Shown here: in pieces, positions 7,681 through 10,496 of the stretch
How positions within the stretch are numbered: the first letter of the stretch is position 1
Layout of the letters: the number at the start of each line of letters is the position of its first letter
Assembly (NCBI GenBank): GCA_036847245.1
Contig: DAIUAL010000118.1
Span: 1 to 10,496, forward strand
Source: UBA4661 sp002405405
GTDB lineage: Bacteria; Bacteroidota; Ignavibacteria; Kapaibacteriales; UBA4661
Length of the DNA: 10,496 nucleotides
Direction of reading: 5' to 3'
Translations under genes and position numbers: made by a program
The notes under the pieces: model-generated
What the model was told of the DNA's origin: nothing
Seen by the model: only the letters and a program-made list of their open reading frames with translations
Database searches by the model: none

Positions 7681-7696
7681 CAGAATACTATTCTGA
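7680..7696. promoter_or_regulatory. Candidate operator: perfect 17-bp palindrome TCAGAATACTATTCTGA
   Basis: Two perfect 8-bp arms flank one central base, a symmetry typical of a dimeric repressor site. It ends 57 bp before the uvrA ATG and overlaps the place where the -35 element of the possible uvrA promoter would lie, so binding would block transcription. It matches neither the E. coli LexA box (CTGT-N8-ACAG) nor the Bacillus type (GAAC-N4-GTTC). The inner 7-1-7 arrangement also recalls Fur/PerR-type boxes. The regulator is not identifiable from this window. Confidence 0.5.
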
Positions 7697-7716
7697 TCTC
7701 GGAAACACTACGAGCA

Positions 7717-7722
7717 TATACT
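7717..7722 (+). promoter_or_regulatory. Possible -10 box (TATACT) of uvrA
   Basis: TATACT differs from the TATAAT consensus at one base. It would give a transcription start near 7729 and a leader of about 25 nt. The matching -35 position (7694-7699, TGATCT at 17-bp spacing) is poor and overlaps the palindrome, so the call is tentative. Confidence 0.3.
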
Positions 7723-7753
7723 CTTTCATTCTTGCGGATTTTATTGTGGCATC

Positions 7754-10496
7754 ATGGCTAAACGTAGCACAACAAAACAGAAAGAGTCTTCGACGATCTC
7801 ACAACTATCGACGGAACATACGGATATACGCTCCGAACTTCTGCCCTCACAACGCCGTGTTATTGCTGTGCGTGGCGCACGTGTTCATAATCTCCGAAAT
7901 ATTTCGCTCGATATCCCTCGAAACAAACTGGTAGTCATTACAGGTGTCAGTGGTTCAGGAAAATCTTCGCTTGCCTTTGATACCATCTATGCCGAGGGGC
8001 AACGTCGTTTTATGGAATCGCTCTCCGCGTATGCACGACAGTTTTTGGAACGTATGGCAAAACCTGAAGTCGATTCCATTACCGGTATTCCACCCGCAAT
8101 TGCAATTCAGCAAAAAACGGTATCGCGTAACCCACGCTCAACTGTAGGAACGATGACCGAAGTGTATGATTATTTGAGGGTACTATATGGTCGCATCGGC
8201 ATTACTCTCTGTCACAAATGTGGTTCGGAAGTACGCAAAGACACACCGCAGTCAACCGGGCAATTTCTGATGGATGAATGTATCGAAGGTGATAAACTGT
8301 ATGTACTCTTTCCATTACAACAGCATAACAAACACACCCTGAATGAAGAAATCGAAAACATCAAAGCGCAAGGATTTTTCCGTGTTGTTTTGCGAGGCAG
8401 TGATGACATTCTTGATCTGAACGAAAATGCCTTACCCAAGAAAACAGCTCTTGCCGATGTCTTCGTTCTCGCAGATCGGCTTATCATGCGCAAAGATGAT
8501 CCCGATATGCGTTTGCGTTTGATCGAAGCACTCGAAACTGCTTTTTTGCATGGCGGTAAACGTTGTATGGTGCGTAATCTTACAACCATGCGTACCGAAA
8601 TGCTAGTTCTCCATTTTAGCGGTGAATACGAATGCGCACAATGCTCGATCGTATATAAAGAGCCCAATCCTCGCTTATTTTCCTTCAACAACCCACTGGG
8701 TGCATGTCCAACATGCGAGGGTTTCGGACGAAGCATGGGAATTGACGAAGACTTAGTCATTCCCAATCGCGGCAAGTCATTGTCAGATGGAGCAATTCTT
8801 CCTTTTCAGACATTGGGGCAAACGATTCATCAACGTGAACTCATCAAAGTAGCGATACAAAAAGGTATTTCTACGACGAAGCCCATTCATGCCTTTACTG
8901 AATCAGAGATGGCTTTCTTGTGGCAGGGCGCAGATTCCTATCTCGGTATTCGCGGTGCGTTTGCACAGCTCGAAGAGCAGATGTACAAAGTACAAAACCG
9001 TGTCTTTGTAAGTCGGTATCGTGGTTATACAAAATGCCCGTCGTGCAATGGTACACGCTTACGCAGATCGGCTCGCCAAGTCTTTGTTGGTGGACAATCA
9101 CTGCCACACGTTGTCGGGATGACTATTGCAAATGCCAAACAATGGTTTGCAACATTAACACTCACAGATTATCAAGAGCAAATTGTCGGTCGCGTCCTAA
9201 AAGAAATCAGAGCGCGCTTGGATGTTTTGTACGATATTGGTTTGGGTTATATCACACTCGATCGTCTTGCCCACACACTTTCGGGTGGTGAAACACAACG
9301 CATTAATCTTGCTACCTCGATTGGTTCAGCACTTGTCGGGGCACTGTATGTTCTCGACGAACCCAGCATCGGGTTACACCCCCATGATACAGAGCGCATG
9401 ATTCGCATCATGAAAAAATTACGCGGCTTAGGCAATACCGTACTTGTTGTCGAACATGACGAAGATATTATGCGCTCCGCTGATATGATTATTGATATTG
9501 GTCCAAAAGCCGGCGAGCATGGCGGTACTGTTGTATTTCAAGGAACACCGGACGAACTTATTGCCGACCAAACAACGCTCACCGGCAAATATTTATCAGG
9601 CACACAAAGTATTACCATACCGCAGGAGCGCGTCAAAGGTAATGGCACATTCTTATCGATTCATGGTGCACGACAAAACAATCTCAAAGGTGATCGGGTG
9701 GATATTCCACTGGGCTGCATGACCGTCATTACCGGTGTCAGTGGCTCCGGCAAAAGTACTTTGGTGCATAGTGTTTTGCACAGCGGTTTGTTGCGCAAGC
9801 GCGGACAACCCGTAAGTGAAGTTGGTATTCACGATAGTATCACAGGCGATGACAATATCGCACATATCGAAATGGTTGATCAGTCTCCCATCGGTAAATC
9901 ACCGCGCTCAACTCCGGCAACCTATACCAAATCCTTTGATTTTATTCGCGAAGTCTTTGCCAATACACAAGCGGCTCGTCAACTTGGTTGGAAACCCGGA
10001 CACTTTTCGTTTAATGTTCCCGGTGGTCGATGCGACATGTGCGAAGGTGATGGCATGATGAAGATCGAAATGCAATTTCTTGCAGATGTATATTTGGAGT
10101 GTGAATCCTGCAAAGGTACACGATATAAAAAAGAAGCACAAAACATCATGTATCGGGGTGCCGATGGTATCGGTAAATCCATTGTTGATGTACTTGCCAT
10201 GACTGTTGATGAAGCCGTACAGTTCTTTGCTCATGAAAAACGTGTTGTATCCCGACTGAAAGTCCTACAAGATGTTGGTCTTGGGTATATTCGCTTAGGA
10301 CAACCCGGTACAACCTTGTCAGGTGGTGAAGCACAACGCATCAAACTTGCAACTTACTTGCAAGAAACATCGTCGGCACACACACTGTTTATTTTTGATG
10401 AGCCGACTACCGGATTGCATTTCCATGATATTGCAACCCTCTTGAAATGTTTCCGCCAATTGGTAAACAAAGGTCATTCTCTTGTTATTGTCGAGC
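7754..10496 (+). CDS. uvrA: UvrA, excinuclease ABC subunit A (3' end outside the window)
   Basis: DNA-damage sensor of nucleotide excision repair: an ABC-type ATPase dimer that finds lesions and loads UvrB for UvrC cutting. The first 914 codons are present; by comparison with the family, several tens of residues are missing from the C-terminus. Both ATPase modules are intact. Module I has Walker A GVSGSGKSS (64-72), signature LSGGETQR (from 509) and Walker B LYVLDEP (531-537). Module II has Walker A GVSGSGKST (661-669), signature LSGGEAQR (from 855) and Walker B IFDEP (D882-E883). Zinc modules are CHKC (153-156), CAQC/CPTC (294-321) and CDMC/CESC (760-786). Wording such as LSGGETQRINLATSIGS and PIGKSPRSTPATY fits the Bacteroidota/Chlorobiota subtype. 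An in-frame TGA at 7694-7696 and the absence of another ATG or other good start codon fix the ATG at 7754; no Shine-Dalgarno is visible. About 37 Ser/Thr/Gln/Glu-rich residues precede VRGARVHNLR, where E. coli UvrA has only a few. Confidence 0.97.
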   Translation, partial: MAKRSTTKQKESSTISQLSTEHTDIRSELLPSQRRVIAVRGARVHNLRNISLDIPRNKLVVITGVSGSGKSSLAFDTIYAEGQRRFMESLSAYARQFLERMAKPEVDSITGIPPAIAIQQKTVSRNPRSTVGTMTEVYDYLRVLYGRIGITLCHKCGSEVRKDTPQSTGQFLMDECIEGDKLYVLFPLQQHNKHTLNEEIENIKAQGFFRVVLRGSDDILDLNENALPKKTALADVFVLADRLIMRKDDPDMRLRLIEALETAFLHGGKRCMVRNLTTMRTEMLVLHFSGEYECAQCSIVYKEPNPRLFSFNNPLGACPTCEGFGRSMGIDEDLVIPNRGKSLSDGAILPFQTLGQTIHQRELIKVAIQKGISTTKPIHAFTESEMAFLWQGADSYLGIRGAFAQLEEQMYKVQNRVFVSRYRGYTKCPSCNGTRLRRSARQVFVGGQSLPHVVGMTIANAKQWFATLTLTDYQEQIVGRVLKEIRARLDVLYDIGLGYITLDRLAHTLSGGETQRINLATSIGSALVGALYVLDEPSIGLHPHDTERMIRIMKKLRGLGNTVLVVEHDEDIMRSADMIIDIGPKAGEHGGTVVFQGTPDELIADQTTLTGKYLSGTQSITIPQERVKGNGTFLSIHGARQNNLKGDRVDIPLGCMTVITGVSGSGKSTLVHSVLHSGLLRKRGQPVSEVGIHDSITGDDNIAHIEMVDQSPIGKSPRSTPATYTKSFDFIREVFANTQAARQLGWKPGHFSFNVPGGRCDMCEGDGMMKIEMQFLADVYLECESCKGTRYKKEAQNIMYRGADGIGKSIVDVLAMTVDEAVQFFAHEKRVVSRLKVLQDVGLGYIRLGQPGTTLSGGEAQRIKLATYLQETSSAHTLFIFDEPTTGLHFHDIATLLKCFRQLVNKGHSLVIVE

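Larger units (their letters stand above)
7327..7753. promoter_or_regulatory. Divergent intergenic region between the OmpA-like gene and uvrA
   Basis: The 427 bp hold no convincing gene. They must contain the promoters of both the leftward four-gene block and the rightward uvrA. The region is AT-rich and has several inverted repeats, listed separately, and a family of CAATATGC-like 8-mers (7402-7409, 7455-7462, and inverted at 7475-7482 and 7550-7557). I found no clean -35/-10 pair for the leftward promoter. A small minus-strand frame at 7463-7672 has no domain or compositional support. Confidence 0.7.

Noticed and set aside
8212..8775. 187-codon open frame antisense to uvrA
   Set aside because: The opposite strand encodes well-conserved UvrA sequence here, and the antisense product shows no family features, so it is a codon-bias shadow.

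Overview
The window carries five protein genes: a block of four genes on the minus strand (positions 1-7326) and a divergent uvrA on the plus strand (7754 to the window end), separated by a 427-bp shared upstream region. The first and last genes are cut by the window edges. There are no rRNA, tRNA, CRISPR or transposon signs. Nothing looks broken: all five frames stay open with recognisable domains throughout.

The organism is most likely a member of the Bacteroidota/Chlorobiota (FCB) group, perhaps a Kapabacteria- or Ignavibacteria-like lineage. The evidence is a type IX secretion (T9SS) type A-like C-terminal sorting domain on the DUF1501 protein, a large exported LamG protein with ASH-like beta-sandwich modules, a UvrA of the Bacteroidota-like subtype (signature LSGGETQRINLA, QSPIGKSPRSTP loop), and mostly absent Shine-Dalgarno sequences. 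GC content is moderate, in the mid-40s per cent by eye. The lineage call is inference.

Minus-strand block, in transcription order (right to left): (1) an outer-membrane protein with an N-terminal barrel-like region, a middle beta-rich linker and two OmpA-type peptidoglycan-binding domains; (2) a DUF1800 protein with no export signal; (3) a DUF1501 protein with a twin-arginine signal and a T9SS-like C-terminal domain; (4) a secreted LamG protein with cysteine-paired beta-sandwich modules, running off the left edge. Gaps are 83, 70 and 52 bp with no convincing terminator, so an operon is plausible. DUF1800 and DUF1501 genes are a recurrent pair of unknown function. Here the pair sits beside an envelope anchor and a likely adhesive surface protein, suggesting a cell-surface module.

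The intergenic region 7327-7753 is rich in inverted repeats. The best is a perfect 17-bp palindrome at 7680-7696, 57 bp before the uvrA start, just upstream of a possible -10 box. It is a good candidate operator, for example of a lineage-specific SOS repressor or a Fur-family regulator.

uvrA encodes the DNA-damage recognition ATPase of nucleotide excision repair. Its first 914 codons are present, with both ATPase modules and all expected zinc-binding cysteines intact. It also has an N-terminal extension of about 37 residues.
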